From the NCBI GenBank assembly GCA_963753225.1, contig CAVWBQ010000021.1:584299-648298 (forward strand): a stretch of 64,000 bases of DNA, read 5' to 3'. This DNA comes from Palsa-504 sp963753225. GTDB lineage: Bacteria > Actinomycetota > Actinomycetes > Streptosporangiales > Streptosporangiaceae. Position 1 is the stretch's first letter, and each line of letters starts with the position of its first letter. Made by a program: the position numbers and the translations under genes. The notes under the pieces were generated by a model. The model saw only the letters and a list, made by a program, of their open reading frames with translations. It was not told where the DNA came from and searched no databases. Shown here one piece after another: positions 16,958-25,232 of this stretch.

Positions 16958-17023
16958 GCCTCCTCACACTCGACCTGCTCCTGCCAGATCGAGTGTCGCG
17001 CTCTCACCGCAGCATGTCAGCAC

Positions 17024-17049
17024 CCGGTGAACGTTCGTGGCCACCGCAC
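17024..17049. repeat. Right terminal inverted repeat of the IS630 element
   Basis: Exact reverse complement of the left end, followed by TA at 17050-17051, where the interrupted gene resumes. Confidence 0.95.
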
Positions 17050-17051
17050 TA

Positions 17052-17820
17052 GCCACTGCAGGTCCGGGTCATCGGACCGGCGGCGCAGATCGTCGCCGGT
17101 TTCGTCATGGGAGGAAAACGCTACCCAGGCCGGCCGCCCGGACGGGACCGGCGGGTCCGGCAGGAAAACAGTCACCTGCTCCCAGTCGGCCTCGTGATCG
17201 TTCACGCCCGCGAAGGTCGACCGCCAGTCATTCATCGCGTAGAGGAACCAGTACTGCAGGGTGATGAAACCCCGGTCGCGGGTGACCCGGCCGTAATACG
17301 GGCAGCTGTCCGGATCGGCGTGAGCCCGGTAATCCTCCTCGGCCGCGGCGGTCGTGCCGCCGGGCACCCGCCCGCGCAGCAGCAGCGACAACCGCATCAC
17401 CGCGTCGATAAAGCGGCTCAGCAGGCCGACCGCGGCGAACCGGCTGAGGCCAGCCGCCAGGCGGGGGCGGCCAGCGTCACGCCGCCACGCGCGGAGCTCG
17501 CTCCGGCCGAGCGCCCGTTCCACGAAACGAAGCGAAAGATCCTGCCCCGGTGCGCTGATCTGGGCCAGACGAGTCGGCGTGAGCTCTCCGGGCGCGCAAA
17601 GCCGCTCCCCGGCACCGCGCCGGCGCCGTCCGCGTCTGGAGCCGGCCCGCCACAGACTGCACTTCTCGAGATAACCCTCGACCGGCATCGGCAGGAAAAG
17701 CTCACCCTCGGTATACCGCAGCACCGGCTCGTAGCGGCGGAGCAAGCCCAGATCCTCCACCGCACCTTCCCCGGCGGCCCAACTTGTCACGTCCGCCGGG
17801 GACAGCTCATCACTCGTCAT
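17052..17820 (-). pseudogene. 5' half of the IS-interrupted membrane-protein gene
   Basis: The gene starts at ATG 17820 (MTSDELSPADVTSW). A very Arg-rich patch (RRGRRRRGAGERL) is followed by YYGRVTRDRGFITLQYWFLY, then MNDWRSTFAGVNDHEADWEQV. After DPDLQW the frame enters the IS end and stops at 17017. The remainder of the gene is at 14723-15807. The start overlaps the end of the small frame 17810-17911, which may be its operon partner. Confidence 0.85.
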
Positions 17821-17911
17821 CGCCGACCGGCACGCAGGCTCCGGCGATCAGGGCCCGGCCGTACCTCCCCGTGGGGTCGGTGGAGATCAGCTCCAACTGG
17901 TCAGCGGTCAC
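17810..17911 (-). CDS. Possible small protein (33 aa) coupled to the interrupted gene
   Basis: A GTG at 17911, with GGAG five bases upstream, opens a 33-residue frame ending ALIAGACVPVGDDE. Its stop overlaps the ATG of the interrupted gene by 11 bases. Codon use looks coding (VTADQLELISTDPTGRYGR). It could also be the 3' end of a longer lost gene. No family was recognised. Confidence 0.35.
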   Translation of the reverse strand: MTADQLELISTDPTGRYGRALIAGACVPVGDDE

Positions 17912-18288
17912 AACTCCAGTGTGCCGTGCTGGCGCAGGAACGCGAAGCCATTGCCCGGACGGACCGCGACAGCTCACGAACCGGGTTCTGGTCCGGGGTG
18001 ATCGGCCGGCGGGCAAGCATCTCGGCGGGTGGTACTAACTGGCGCTACCGGATGGCTTCGGCTCGCTCTGATATCAGCTCCCGGCAGGTAAATCCCGGCG
18101 GTCCGAACCCACTTTCGCTGAGATCACCTCATTGAGCGGGGGTAAATCCCTTTGGCCCGGTGCGCGGACCGGCTTACAGTGGAGCGATGAAGGTCAGCTT
18201 CACCTGCGCGACCGCGCGAGCTATCTGCTCGCCGGTTTGCCGCTGCCTGACCTGACGAAATTCCGTGCTGGCGACCGGGAACGGTTCG
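17912..18288. other. Unassigned region upstream of the truncated IS copy
   Basis: About 380 bases with no convincing gene. The last ~100 bases (18180-18288) read in frame into the truncated transposase (LHLRDRASYLLAGLPLPDL), so this may be the 5' end or an internal scrap of another gene brought to the junction. I did not identify it. Confidence 0.4.
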
Positions 18289-19022
18289 GGCCGGTGCGGA
18301 TCGGACGGGAGCGGCTGCGGCAGATCCTGCACGCCCGCGGGATCAGCTTCCAGCGGACGAGGACCTGGAAAGAGTCCCGTGATCCGGACCGGGACGCCAA
18401 GCTGGACCGGATCGAGTACGTGACCAGTAATTATCCGGACCGCTGCTTCGCCTTCGATCAGTTCGGGCCGTTGTCGATCCGGCCCTGCCACGGGACCTGC
18501 TGGGCGCGGCGCAAGCACCCGGTGCGGCTGCGCGCCAACTATCACCGCACCCATGGCATCCGCTACTTCCACGGCTGTTACTCCCTGGGCGATGACCAGC
18601 TATGGGGCGTGACCCGCGAGCACAAGGGCGCCGGCCACACCCTGGCCGCGCTCAAATCGATCCGGGCCGCCCGGCCCGGCGGCTACCGGCTGTTCGTCAT
18701 CCTGGACAACCTGGCCGCGAACAAGACCCCGGCCATCCGCCGCTGGGCCCAGCGGGAGAACGTCGAACTGTGCCTGACGCCGACAAGCGCGTCGTGGGCC
18801 AACCCGATCGAGGCGCATTTCGGGCCCTTGCGCACCTTCGTCATCGGCACCTCGGACCACCCGAACCACACCGCGCTGGCCAGGAAACTACAGGGCTATC
18901 TGCGCTGGCGCAACGCTCATGCCCGCCACCCCGACGTCCTAGCCGCCCAGCGCCGCGAACGAGCCCGCATCCGCAGCGAACGCCAGCAACGCTGGGGCCG
19001 CCCCAGACCCAAAGCCGCCTAA
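18289..19022 (+). pseudogene. 5'-truncated IS630 transposase
   Basis: 244 C-terminal residues (from PVRIGRERLRQ to PKAA) are identical in protein sequence to the intact transposase at 15839-16957 and retain the DDE residues, but the DNA-binding N-terminus is missing. An open frame continues upstream to 18132 in unrelated sequence, so a chimeric product could be translated, though it is unlikely to be active. Confidence 0.9.
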
Positions 19023-19053
19023 CAGAACCGGTGAACGTTCGTGGCCACCGCAC
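18289..19053 (+). mobile_element. Truncated second copy of the IS630 element, opposite orientation
   Basis: 765 bases that match the 3' part of the complete copy (15808-16572) in inverted orientation, ending in the same 26-base terminal repeat and a TA at 19054-19055. The other end, with the N-terminal 128 codons and one inverted repeat, is absent, so it cannot move alone. Homology begins abruptly at GGCCGGTGCGG. Confidence 0.93.
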
Positions 19054-19121
19054 TAGCGCCCTCGTGATCATGGCCGCGCCAGCGGTCCCTTCCGGTGCCG
19101 GTACCAGAAGGGACTTATGCC

Positions 19122-20285
19122 ATGAACGTGACAGAAACGACTCGGACCTTCCTGGAGTTCTTCGGCGACCGGGGCCATCAGGTGGTGCCGGGCAGCTCGC
19201 TGGTGCCGCCGAGTGATGACCCAGTGCTGTTCACCACGGCGGGAATGCATCCGCTGACCCGGTATCTCGAGGGCCGCCCCCATCCGCAGGGCAGGCGGCT
19301 GGTTGGCGTGCAGCGCTGCCTGCGTACCACCGATCTGGACGAGGTCGGCGATGACCGCCACCTGACCGTGTTCCAGATGCTGGGTTCCTGGTCGTTGGGC
19401 GATTACGACGGGCCGCAAAGCTTGCGCTGGGGCTGGGAGCTGCTCACCGACCGGCTGGGCATCGGCCGCGACCGGCTGCACGCCACGGTTTTCGGCGGTG
19501 ATGAGCAGGTGGGTCCCGATCTTTCGTCGTGGCATACCTGGACCGAGCTCGGCGTCCCGGTCGAGCGGCTCGGGTCGGACAACTGGTGGTCCAACGGACC
19601 GACCGGCCCGTGCGGTCCGGATTCGGAGCTGTTCGCGTGGACCGGAGACGAGCCGCCGCGGGGCACGCCGGGTACCGATGGGCGCTGGACGGAGCTGTGG
19701 AACCACGTGACGATGAGCTACCAGCGGCACGATGACGGCAGCCTGGAGCCGCTGCCGCAGCGCAGCGTGGACACCGGGATGGGCTTGGAGCGGCTGCTGA
19801 TGGTCGTGCAGGGCCAATCCTCGGTGTACGGCTGTGACGCCTTTCAGCCCTGGACGACCGTCCTGACCGGCCTGTGGCAGCCCGATCAGCGATCGCTGCG
19901 TTTGCTCACCGACCACCTGCGATCCAGCATCGTGATCATCGGCGACGGCGTCACCCCGTCCAGTACCGGCCGGGGTTATGTGTTGCGGCGGCTGCTCCGG
20001 CGCGCGCTGACCGTGCTGTGGCGCCCCGACAGCACCAGGACGCTGGATGACCTGCCAACGTCGCTGGTTGAGCAGACCCTGACGCAGTTCGGTCAGCACG
20101 AGAAGAGCGGCCAGGTCCGCGAGGTGCTCCGCAGCGAGGAACGCCGGTTCGCCGGCCTGCTTATCCGCGGCCGCAGGGTACTTGCCCAGCTCCGCCCTGG
20201 CCGGCCGCTGACCGAGGCGGATCTGCGGTACCTGCACCAGACGCACGGCCTCCCGCCGGATCTGGTCACCGAGCTGCTGGATTAG
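19122..20285 (+). CDS. Alanyl-tRNA synthetase paralogue, catalytic domain only
   Basis: 387 residues from ATG 19122 (AAGGGAC upstream). It has the class II AlaRS core: VPGSSLVPPSDDPVLFTTAGM, motif 2 region QRCLRTTDLDEVGDDRHLTV then FQMLGSWSLGDY, GPTGPCGPDSEL, VDTGMGLERLL, and motif 3 TGRGYVLRRLLRRAL. True AlaRS is ~880 residues. The editing domain (HxxxH, CxxxH) and C-Ala domain are missing, and the gene ends cleanly with a short helical tail. It could alanylate tRNA without proofreading, donate alanine in a biosynthetic pathway, or act as a resistance paralogue. It starts 67 bases after the truncated IS copy. Confidence 0.9.
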   Translation: MNVTETTRTFLEFFGDRGHQVVPGSSLVPPSDDPVLFTTAGMHPLTRYLEGRPHPQGRRLVGVQRCLRTTDLDEVGDDRHLTVFQMLGSWSLGDYDGPQSLRWGWELLTDRLGIGRDRLHATVFGGDEQVGPDLSSWHTWTELGVPVERLGSDNWWSNGPTGPCGPDSELFAWTGDEPPRGTPGTDGRWTELWNHVTMSYQRHDDGSLEPLPQRSVDTGMGLERLLMVVQGQSSVYGCDAFQPWTTVLTGLWQPDQRSLRLLTDHLRSSIVIIGDGVTPSSTGRGYVLRRLLRRALTVLWRPDSTRTLDDLPTSLVEQTLTQFGQHEKSGQVREVLRSEERRFAGLLIRGRRVLAQLRPGRPLTEADLRYLHQTHGLPPDLVTELLD

Positions 20286-20393
20286 CATGAGGATCCCTAG
20301 CCTGCACGAACGTAGGTCCTGACTGATGTGTCGTGCGCTGATGGCGGCAGCTGAGCGGGCATCGCCCGGATCTGAGACGTAAGGGGAGACCTG

Positions 20394-22031
20394 TCAGTCG
20401 GTTTGGCGCAGCCACCGGAAGCCGTAGCGGCCGAGAGTGATCTCCTGGCCTGGGCTGTACGGCGGGTGAGTGTCACCGAGCATCTGCCGCATCCGTTGCC
20501 CCTGACCCGGCTCCTCCGCGCCGTCCGGCAGCCGGACCTTGGCGGGCTCGGCTGACAGGTTGTGCAGGGTGACCGTCCGGTCATCGCGCCAGCGTGTCTC
20601 GATGGCCAGCACGTGTGGGTCATTCACGTCGAGCGTCCGCCACTCGCCCCAGCCGAGTTCCGGCGACTCGCGGCGCACCCGGATGGCCTGAGCCACCCAG
20701 GAGTACAGCGAGTCGGGGTCATGGCGCTGGCCGGCCACGTTGACCGTGCGGTAGCCATAGGGTCCATCGGCGTGAACCGGCCGGTACAGCTTGTCACTGG
20801 TGGAGAAGCCGCCGGCCTGCCCGGACGACCACTGCATCGGGTTGCGCACGGCCAGCCGTCCGGGCAGTGACAGGTCCTCGCCCATGCCGATCTCGTCTCC
20901 GTACAGCAGGACCGGCGTGCCCGGCAGCGCCATGGTCAGGGCGAGAGCCAGCCGGATTCGCTGCTGGTCGTGGCCGAGCATGGGGGCCAGGCGCCGGCGG
21001 ATGCCCCGCCCGTAGACCCGGTGCTCCGGCTCGGGCGCGAAGGCCGCGAAAACCTCCTCGCGCTCGCTGTCGCCGAGTATCCCCAGGTTCAGCTCGTCGT
21101 GGTGCCGGCAGAAGTTGGCGAACTGAGCCTGCGCGGGATGACGGGGGCGGCTGTTCAGCGCGTCGATCAGCGGTTCGGCGCGGCCGCGGGCGTGCGCGAG
21201 CCACTGGGCAGCGCAGGTGCGGAAGTCGAACAACATCTGCACTCCGTCGCCGTCGTCCACTGCGAAGTAGCGCTGCTGTTCCTGCGGGCTAACGTTGGCC
21301 TCGCCGAGGAAGATGGCATCGCCGCGGCGCCGTTCGAGGAACTCGACCAGAGAGCGCAGGTAGGTGATCGGCTGGTCCTTGGCGCTGGTGCCGATCGTCT
21401 CGATCATGAACGGCAGCGAGTCCACCCGGAACCCGGAAATGCCCAGTTCCAGCCACAAGCCGAGGACCTTGTGCATCTCATCCAGGACGTCCGGGTCGGT
21501 GATGTTCAGGTCGGGCATGAAGTCGTAGTACCGGTGCATGTACCACTGCCCGGCCACGTCGTCGTAGGTCCACGTGCTCGTCTGCTCACCGGGAAACGCC
21601 ACCTCGCTGGGTTCACCCTGCTTCGTATCGCTCCAGCGGTAGTAGTCCCGGTACCGCGAGCCGTGGTCGTGGCGGGACCGCTGAAACCAGGGATGCTGGT
21701 TGCTCGTGTGGCTCATTACCAGGTCGACTAGCACGCGGATGCCCAGGTTGTCCGCGGTGCGGATCATCTCGACGAAGTCGCCCAGCGTGCCGAAGCGGGG
21801 ATCGACGGCGCAGTAGTCGGTGACGTCGTAGCCGTCGTCGCCCAGCGGGGACGGGTAGAAGGGCATCAGCCACAAGGTGTTGATGCCGAGCCCCCACAGG
21901 TAGTCAAGCCGCCTGGTCAGGCCCGCGAGGTCGCCTATCCCGTCACCGTCGGAATCCACCCAGGTCGCCACGTCGGCGCAGTAGATGACGGCGTTCTTCC
22001 ACCAGAGATCGCTCGTGGCCTTGTCGGTCAT
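20394..22031 (-). CDS. GH13 alpha-amylase family enzyme (trehalose synthase-like)
   Basis: 545 residues. The opening WWKNAVIYCADVATWVDSDGDGIGDLAGL and DYLWGLGINTLWLMPFYPSP is typical of trehalose synthase/oligo-glucosidase members of GH13. Catalytic residues are visible: nucleophile Asp in GFRVDSLPF, acid Glu in FLGEANVSP, and the transition-state Asp in RHHDELNLG. The C-terminal beta domain is short (LSAEPAKVRLPDG). It probably interconverts maltose and trehalose or hydrolyses alpha-glucosides in the cytoplasm; no signal peptide. Assignment to one GH13 subfamily needs a tree. Confidence 0.88.
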   Translation of the reverse strand: MTDKATSDLWWKNAVIYCADVATWVDSDGDGIGDLAGLTRRLDYLWGLGINTLWLMPFYPSPLGDDGYDVTDYCAVDPRFGTLGDFVEMIRTADNLGIRVLVDLVMSHTSNQHPWFQRSRHDHGSRYRDYYRWSDTKQGEPSEVAFPGEQTSTWTYDDVAGQWYMHRYYDFMPDLNITDPDVLDEMHKVLGLWLELGISGFRVDSLPFMIETIGTSAKDQPITYLRSLVEFLERRRGDAIFLGEANVSPQEQQRYFAVDDGDGVQMLFDFRTCAAQWLAHARGRAEPLIDALNSRPRHPAQAQFANFCRHHDELNLGILGDSEREEVFAAFAPEPEHRVYGRGIRRRLAPMLGHDQQRIRLALALTMALPGTPVLLYGDEIGMGEDLSLPGRLAVRNPMQWSSGQAGGFSTSDKLYRPVHADGPYGYRTVNVAGQRHDPDSLYSWVAQAIRVRRESPELGWGEWRTLDVNDPHVLAIETRWRDDRTVTLHNLSAEPAKVRLPDGAEEPGQGQRMRQMLGDTHPPYSPGQEITLGRYGFRWLRQTD

Positions 22032-22552
22032 GAGGACCGACTTCCCGCGCTCGCGCCCACCTAACGCGCCGCGGCCAACAGGCTTTCTTGCCGTGCCCGG
22101 GGCATCTCCGTTGCGGATTGCTGGTCGCTAGCCGGGAAGGTGCGGGTCTCCTTCCGTCATTGGGCGGCCCGTACCCGGCTGGGTACGGGTCCGAAGTGGT
22201 GCGGGAGCGAGCCACGGCGACGGCGTCACCGGCCTTCATGCCGGCCAACCACGCTACGGCCCGCTGCTCAACTTCCTGGGACTGGTCCGTGTACCCTCCA
22301 TGGCCAATGGCGTTGCTTTAGGTGAGCTGCAAGGGGGCAGAGCAGGTAGAACTCGATTCTGCGGGTGATGTGCCTGACGGCAGGCTCGCCGGGCCTGCTC
22401 CGGGTTGCCCTCGCGTGGACGCCTGGCCGCTGGTCACGGTTCGACAGGCACCGGGAAGAGGTGGCGATGTGCCGGAATGCGGTCGTCGGTCCGCCCGGTC
22501 GCTTCCAGGACCGTGACCACTCCGGCTCACGGCCCAGTTCGGGATGCCGGCA
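22032..22552. other. Gene-free region with repeat copy 1
   Basis: About 520 bases upstream of the GH13 gene. Apart from the 62-base repeat at 22307-22368, I see no coding signal or RNA gene. It is the left border of the decayed segment. Confidence 0.45.
22307..22368. repeat. 62-bp direct repeat, copy 1
   Basis: Starts ATGGCGTTGCTTTAGGTGAG and ends TCTGCGGGTGA. It matches 23005-23066 with five differences, two of them single-base indels. The two copies enclose the frameshifted VOC gene and may be ends of a lost mobile element or a duplicated gene scrap. Confidence 0.75.
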
Positions 22553-22938
22553 TCAGTTGCCGCTGGCCCCGCCGGGTTCTTCCTCTAGATATACGAGCCC
22601 GTTGCCGTCCGGGTCGGCGAAAAGAACATCGGCGGGTAGCCGTCGATGTGCACGACTTCGTCGTTGTGCAGCCTCGCGCCCGCCTGGCGAAGCCGGGTAT
22701 AGGCGGTCTCGGCGTTGGTCGTGCCCAACCGTACGGCCATCGGGATTTCGCTGTCCGGGGGCAGTAGCACCAGGCCGACGCTCGACCCGGGGGGCACCAC
22801 TTCCACCAGCCTGGCCCCGGGCCACACCTCGATGTCGGTGCGCAGTTCGCAGCCGAGCACCTCTGTGTAAAACGCCAGTGCCCGGTCCTGATCGGCCACC
22901 GGGATCGACACGCTCTGGACTCTCGTCGTCATAGTCAT
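22553..22938 (-). pseudogene. VOC (glyoxalase/bleomycin-resistance) family gene with a 3' frameshift
   Basis: The frame starts at 22938 (MTMTTRVQSVSIPVADQDRA) and has the VOC betaalphabetabetabeta pattern: FYTEVLGCELRTDI and VHIDGYPPMFF. At ~22620 the frame switches. The expected ending FADPDGNGLVYLEE is in the neighbouring frame and stops at 22553. A single missing base in the run TTCTTTTCGCC explains this. Either the gene is recently inactivated or the base call is wrong. The full product would be a ~128-residue metal-dependent VOC enzyme or resistance protein. Confidence 0.8.
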
Positions 22939-23004
22939 GCTCGGTAAGACCGGTGGCCGCCAGGAAAATCATCGCACCGGAAGCCTCCCATCCGTCATGT
23001 CCCG

Positions 23005-23066
23005 ATGGCGTTGCTTTCAGGTGAGCTGCCAGGGGCAGAGCAGGTGGAACTCGATTGTGCGGGTGA
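23005..23066. repeat. 62-bp direct repeat, copy 2
   Basis: Starts ATGGCGTTGCTTTCAGGTGA; 698 bases downstream of copy 1 in the same orientation. It adjoins the remains of a vapC gene, so it may mark the junction that truncated it. Confidence 0.75.
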
Positions 23067-23144
23067 CTTTGGTACGCGGGCTGCGGGTGGTCTCCATGGA
23101 CGGGCCACGACAAGCGACATTCGTTGACTTTCGCACTGGGACGT

Positions 23145-23222
23145 CGGCAGGAGCGTATCAATCGGGGAGTCGGGGGCCGGGCGGGTGAGTTCCGAGATGA
23201 CATTGGTGTCGAGAATGATCAC
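23145..23222 (-). pseudogene. VapC-type PIN-domain toxin remnant
   Basis: A minus-strand frame from 23222 begins MIILDTNVISELTRPAPDSP, the classic VapC/FitB N-terminus with the first catalytic Asp, then becomes unrelated sequence after about 26 residues. The rest of the PIN domain is gone. Its ATG overlaps the end of the antitoxin frame, as in intact vapBC pairs. Confidence 0.75.
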
Positions 23223-23285
23223 GCGTCAAACTCCGCTGTCCGCGGCCGCTCACTGCGTTCCGGCAGTTCGATGTCCATACCGCCG
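23219..23285 (-). pseudogene. VapB/FitA-type antitoxin C-terminal remnant
   Basis: The frame ends with GGMDIELPERSERPRTAEF, resembling the toxin-binding C-terminus of FitA/VapB antitoxins, and its stop overlaps the vapC ATG. The upstream part of the open frame (to 23461) is not recognisable as a ribbon-helix-helix domain, so the antitoxin is also broken. Confidence 0.55.
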
Positions 23286-23452
23286 AGCGCCGCGAACCGC
23301 TTGCCATGGCAGGTCACATGTGCCGGTCTGAGCCGTGCGAGGGGTGACCAGCCTGAGATCTGGCCGCTGCCGGGTGTCATCCGGTCCCCGGCTGCCGCAC
23401 GTGCCTCCCCGGCCTCCCCGGCCTCACCCGTTAGCCGGACGCTGGCCCGCGC

Positions 23453-23512
23453 AACCGCCACGATGTGACATCGATGCGGTCAGGACCGTCACGATGTGAC
23501 ATCGTGGCGGTT
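23453..23512. repeat. REP-like inverted repeat built on CGATGTGACATCG
   Basis: Arms 23453-23473 (AACCGCCACGATGTGACATCG) and 23492-23512 (its near-perfect reverse complement) with an 18-base spacer. Each arm carries the 13-base odd palindrome CGATGT-G-ACATCG. A related palindrome, CACGACGATGTGACGTTG, occurs at 46381-46403, so this may be a dispersed element or a shared protein-binding site. Confidence 0.6.
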
Positions 23513-23623
23513 AGTCCAGGGCGCCGGACGGGCTGGCCGCGGGAGAACATGAGTGCTGCGGGACGCCTGGGACGTGAGGTGCGGAACTGCGGGGGCAAAC
23601 CAGTACTCTGATGCGGCACCTAG

Positions 23624-23685
23624 GGCCATCTCACCCTGGCCGACGGATCAAGGACCTGATCATCTGGCGCGGGGAGAACATCTGA
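23624..23685 (+). pseudogene. Scrap of an AMP-forming acyl-CoA ligase
   Basis: The plus strand reads GHLTLADG, then after a one-base shift RIKDLIIWRGENI and a stop. This corresponds to the A8 hinge motif (DRIKDLIIRGGENIYP) of AMP-binding synthetases. Only about 20 codons remain. Confidence 0.5.
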
Positions 23686-23697
23686 GCTCCGCCATCG

Positions 23698-23799
23698 TCA
23701 CTTCTCCTGCCGGGTGCGGTGGTCGATGAGCCGCCTGTGCAGCTCGGTCGTGAGCCGGTGGATCTCGCTGGTCAGCTCGGTGTTGGTCTTGAGCTCCAG
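23698..23799 (-). pseudogene. C-terminal scrap of a DUF1003-like membrane protein
   Basis: The minus strand reads LELKTNTELTSEIHRLTTEL and on to a TGA at 23698. This resembles the charged C-terminal helix of DUF1003 or low-affinity iron permease proteins. It overlaps the last codons of the aminotransferase gene in another frame, so it predates or marks a junction there. Confidence 0.4.
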
Positions 23800-25133
23800 A
23801 GCTGTCCGGTGGCGTCGCTGATGGCTTGGTCGAGGATCGCCAGGCCGAGCGATAGTTCGTCTTCGGTGGCGGTCAATGGCGGGGCGATCCGGAAGACGCC
23901 GCCCATGCCGGGCAGTTGCACGATGTTCATGTGCAGGCCTAGTTCGAGGCAGCGGCTGGTGACGAGCGCGCCTAGCTCGTCGGAACTGCGTTTGGTCTGG
24001 CGGTCCACGACCAGTTCGAGGCCGGCCAGCAGGCCGCGTCCCCGGATGTCGCCCACGATCTCGTGCCGGCCCGCGATCTGCTCGAGGCCGTGCCGGAGGA
24101 TGCCGCCCAGGTGGAGGGCGCGCTCGTCGAGCCCGTCGCGTTGCAGGACGTCCAGGACGGTGATGCCGACAGCGGCAGGCAGCGGGTCCGCGACGTGCGT
24201 GGTGAAGAACAGGAATCCCCGGTCGTGTGCCGCCTTCTCGAGTTCGGCGCTGGTCAGCACGGCGGCCAGCGGAAGGCCGGCGCCGAGTGTCTTGGACAGA
24301 GTCAGGATGTCGGGGACGACGCCGTCGCGCTCGAAGGCGTACCAGGTGCCGGTGCGGCACAGCCCGGTCTGGGCCTCGTCCAGGATCAGCAGCATGCCGC
24401 GTTCCCGGCACTTGTCTCGCAACGCCGAGAAGTAGCCTAGGGGCGGCTCGATGATGCCGCCGGAGCTGAGGATGGGCTCGACGATGGCCGCGGCCAGGCT
24501 GCCGACCGACTGCGCGTCGATCAGGTCGAAACCGAAGTCCAGCTGACGCTGCCAGTCGAGCTCGCCGTCGGCGGTGGTGAAGTCAGGGCGATAGCGGTTG
24601 GGTGCGGGGATGGCGAAGTTGCCGGGCGCGGCCGGGCCGTAGCCCTTCCTGCCCGCGCTGTAGGTGGCACCCGCGGCTGCTTGTGTCATGCCGTGCCAGG
24701 ACCGGGCGAACGAGACGATCTCGTGTTTGCCGGTGACGAGCTTTGCCATCCGGATGGCCGCTTCGTTCGACTCGGCGCCGGTGGTCAGCAGCAGCGCCTT
24801 CTCCAGCGGTTCCGGCAGTGTCTCGGCGAGACGGCGCGCCAGGTCGACGACAGGGCGGCTGAGCATGCCGCTGAACAGGTGGTCGAGCTTGGCCGCCTGC
24901 CGCGTGACGGTGGCGACGATCTCCGGGTGCGAGTGGCCCAGAATCGCGCTCATCTGGCCGGAGGTGAAGTCGAGGATCTGGCGGCCGTCCTCGGTGAACA
25001 GGAAGCTTCCGGCGGCGTGGTCGATGATCTCGCGGGTGAACGCGCCGGCGCTGGCGTAGCGGATGAGGTGCCGGTCGGCGTCTGCCCAGAAGATGCCGTC
25101 GGCGGAAAGCGAGGCGGAGGTCGGAGCGGCCAT
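23772..25133 (-). CDS. Class III PLP aminotransferase (2,2-dialkylglycine decarboxylase-like)
   Basis: 453 residues from ATG 25133. Fold-type I signatures: substrate-entry DFTSGQMSAILGHSHPEIV, LLLTTGAESNEAAIRMA, the PLP-ring Asp in MLLILDEAQTGLCRTG, and the Schiff-base Lys in ILTLSKTLGAGLPL. GQMSAILGHSHPE is closest to dialkylglycine decarboxylase/4-aminobutyrate aminotransferase-like proteins. It probably transaminates an omega-amino or dialkyl amino acid with pyruvate. The last ~12 residues (GQLWSSRPTPS) are atypical and overlap a scrap of another gene, so the 3' end may have been replaced. Confidence 0.9.
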   Translation of the reverse strand: MAAPTSASLSADGIFWADADRHLIRYASAGAFTREIIDHAAGSFLFTEDGRQILDFTSGQMSAILGHSHPEIVATVTRQAAKLDHLFSGMLSRPVVDLARRLAETLPEPLEKALLLTTGAESNEAAIRMAKLVTGKHEIVSFARSWHGMTQAAAGATYSAGRKGYGPAAPGNFAIPAPNRYRPDFTTADGELDWQRQLDFGFDLIDAQSVGSLAAAIVEPILSSGGIIEPPLGYFSALRDKCRERGMLLILDEAQTGLCRTGTWYAFERDGVVPDILTLSKTLGAGLPLAAVLTSAELEKAAHDRGFLFFTTHVADPLPAAVGITVLDVLQRDGLDERALHLGGILRHGLEQIAGRHEIVGDIRGRGLLAGLELVVDRQTKRSSDELGALVTSRCLELGLHMNIVQLPGMGGVFRIAPPLTATEDELSLGLAILDQAISDATGQLWSSRPTPS

Positions 25134-25232
25134 GGCTCCGACGGTACGTCCGGCCCGGGCGGCCCGTCCATCTCGCTCACGGCGTACTTCTTCAACAGCC
25201 CTGTCGAGCAAAGCCCAGCCGCTTTCCCGGGT

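Larger units (their letters stand above)
15808..17049 (-). mobile_element. IS630-family insertion sequence, complete
   Basis: A 1242-base element bounded by perfect 26-base inverted repeats (15808-15833 and 17024-17049, beginning GTGCGGTGGCCACG) and flanked on both sides by TA (15806-15807, 17050-17051). This is the target duplication expected of IS630/Tc1-mariner transposons. It carries one transposase gene on the minus strand. It has split a host gene that reads in frame across the empty site. Confidence 0.96.

Noticed and set aside
18132..18288. Upstream part of the open frame leading into the truncated transposase
   Set aside because: Protein similarity to the intact transposase begins at 18289; the sequence before it is unrelated, so it is a chance fusion at the truncation point.
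23145..23222. Functional toxin-antitoxin system
   Set aside because: Only the first ~26 residues of VapC and the last ~20 of the antitoxin remain, so no working system is expected.
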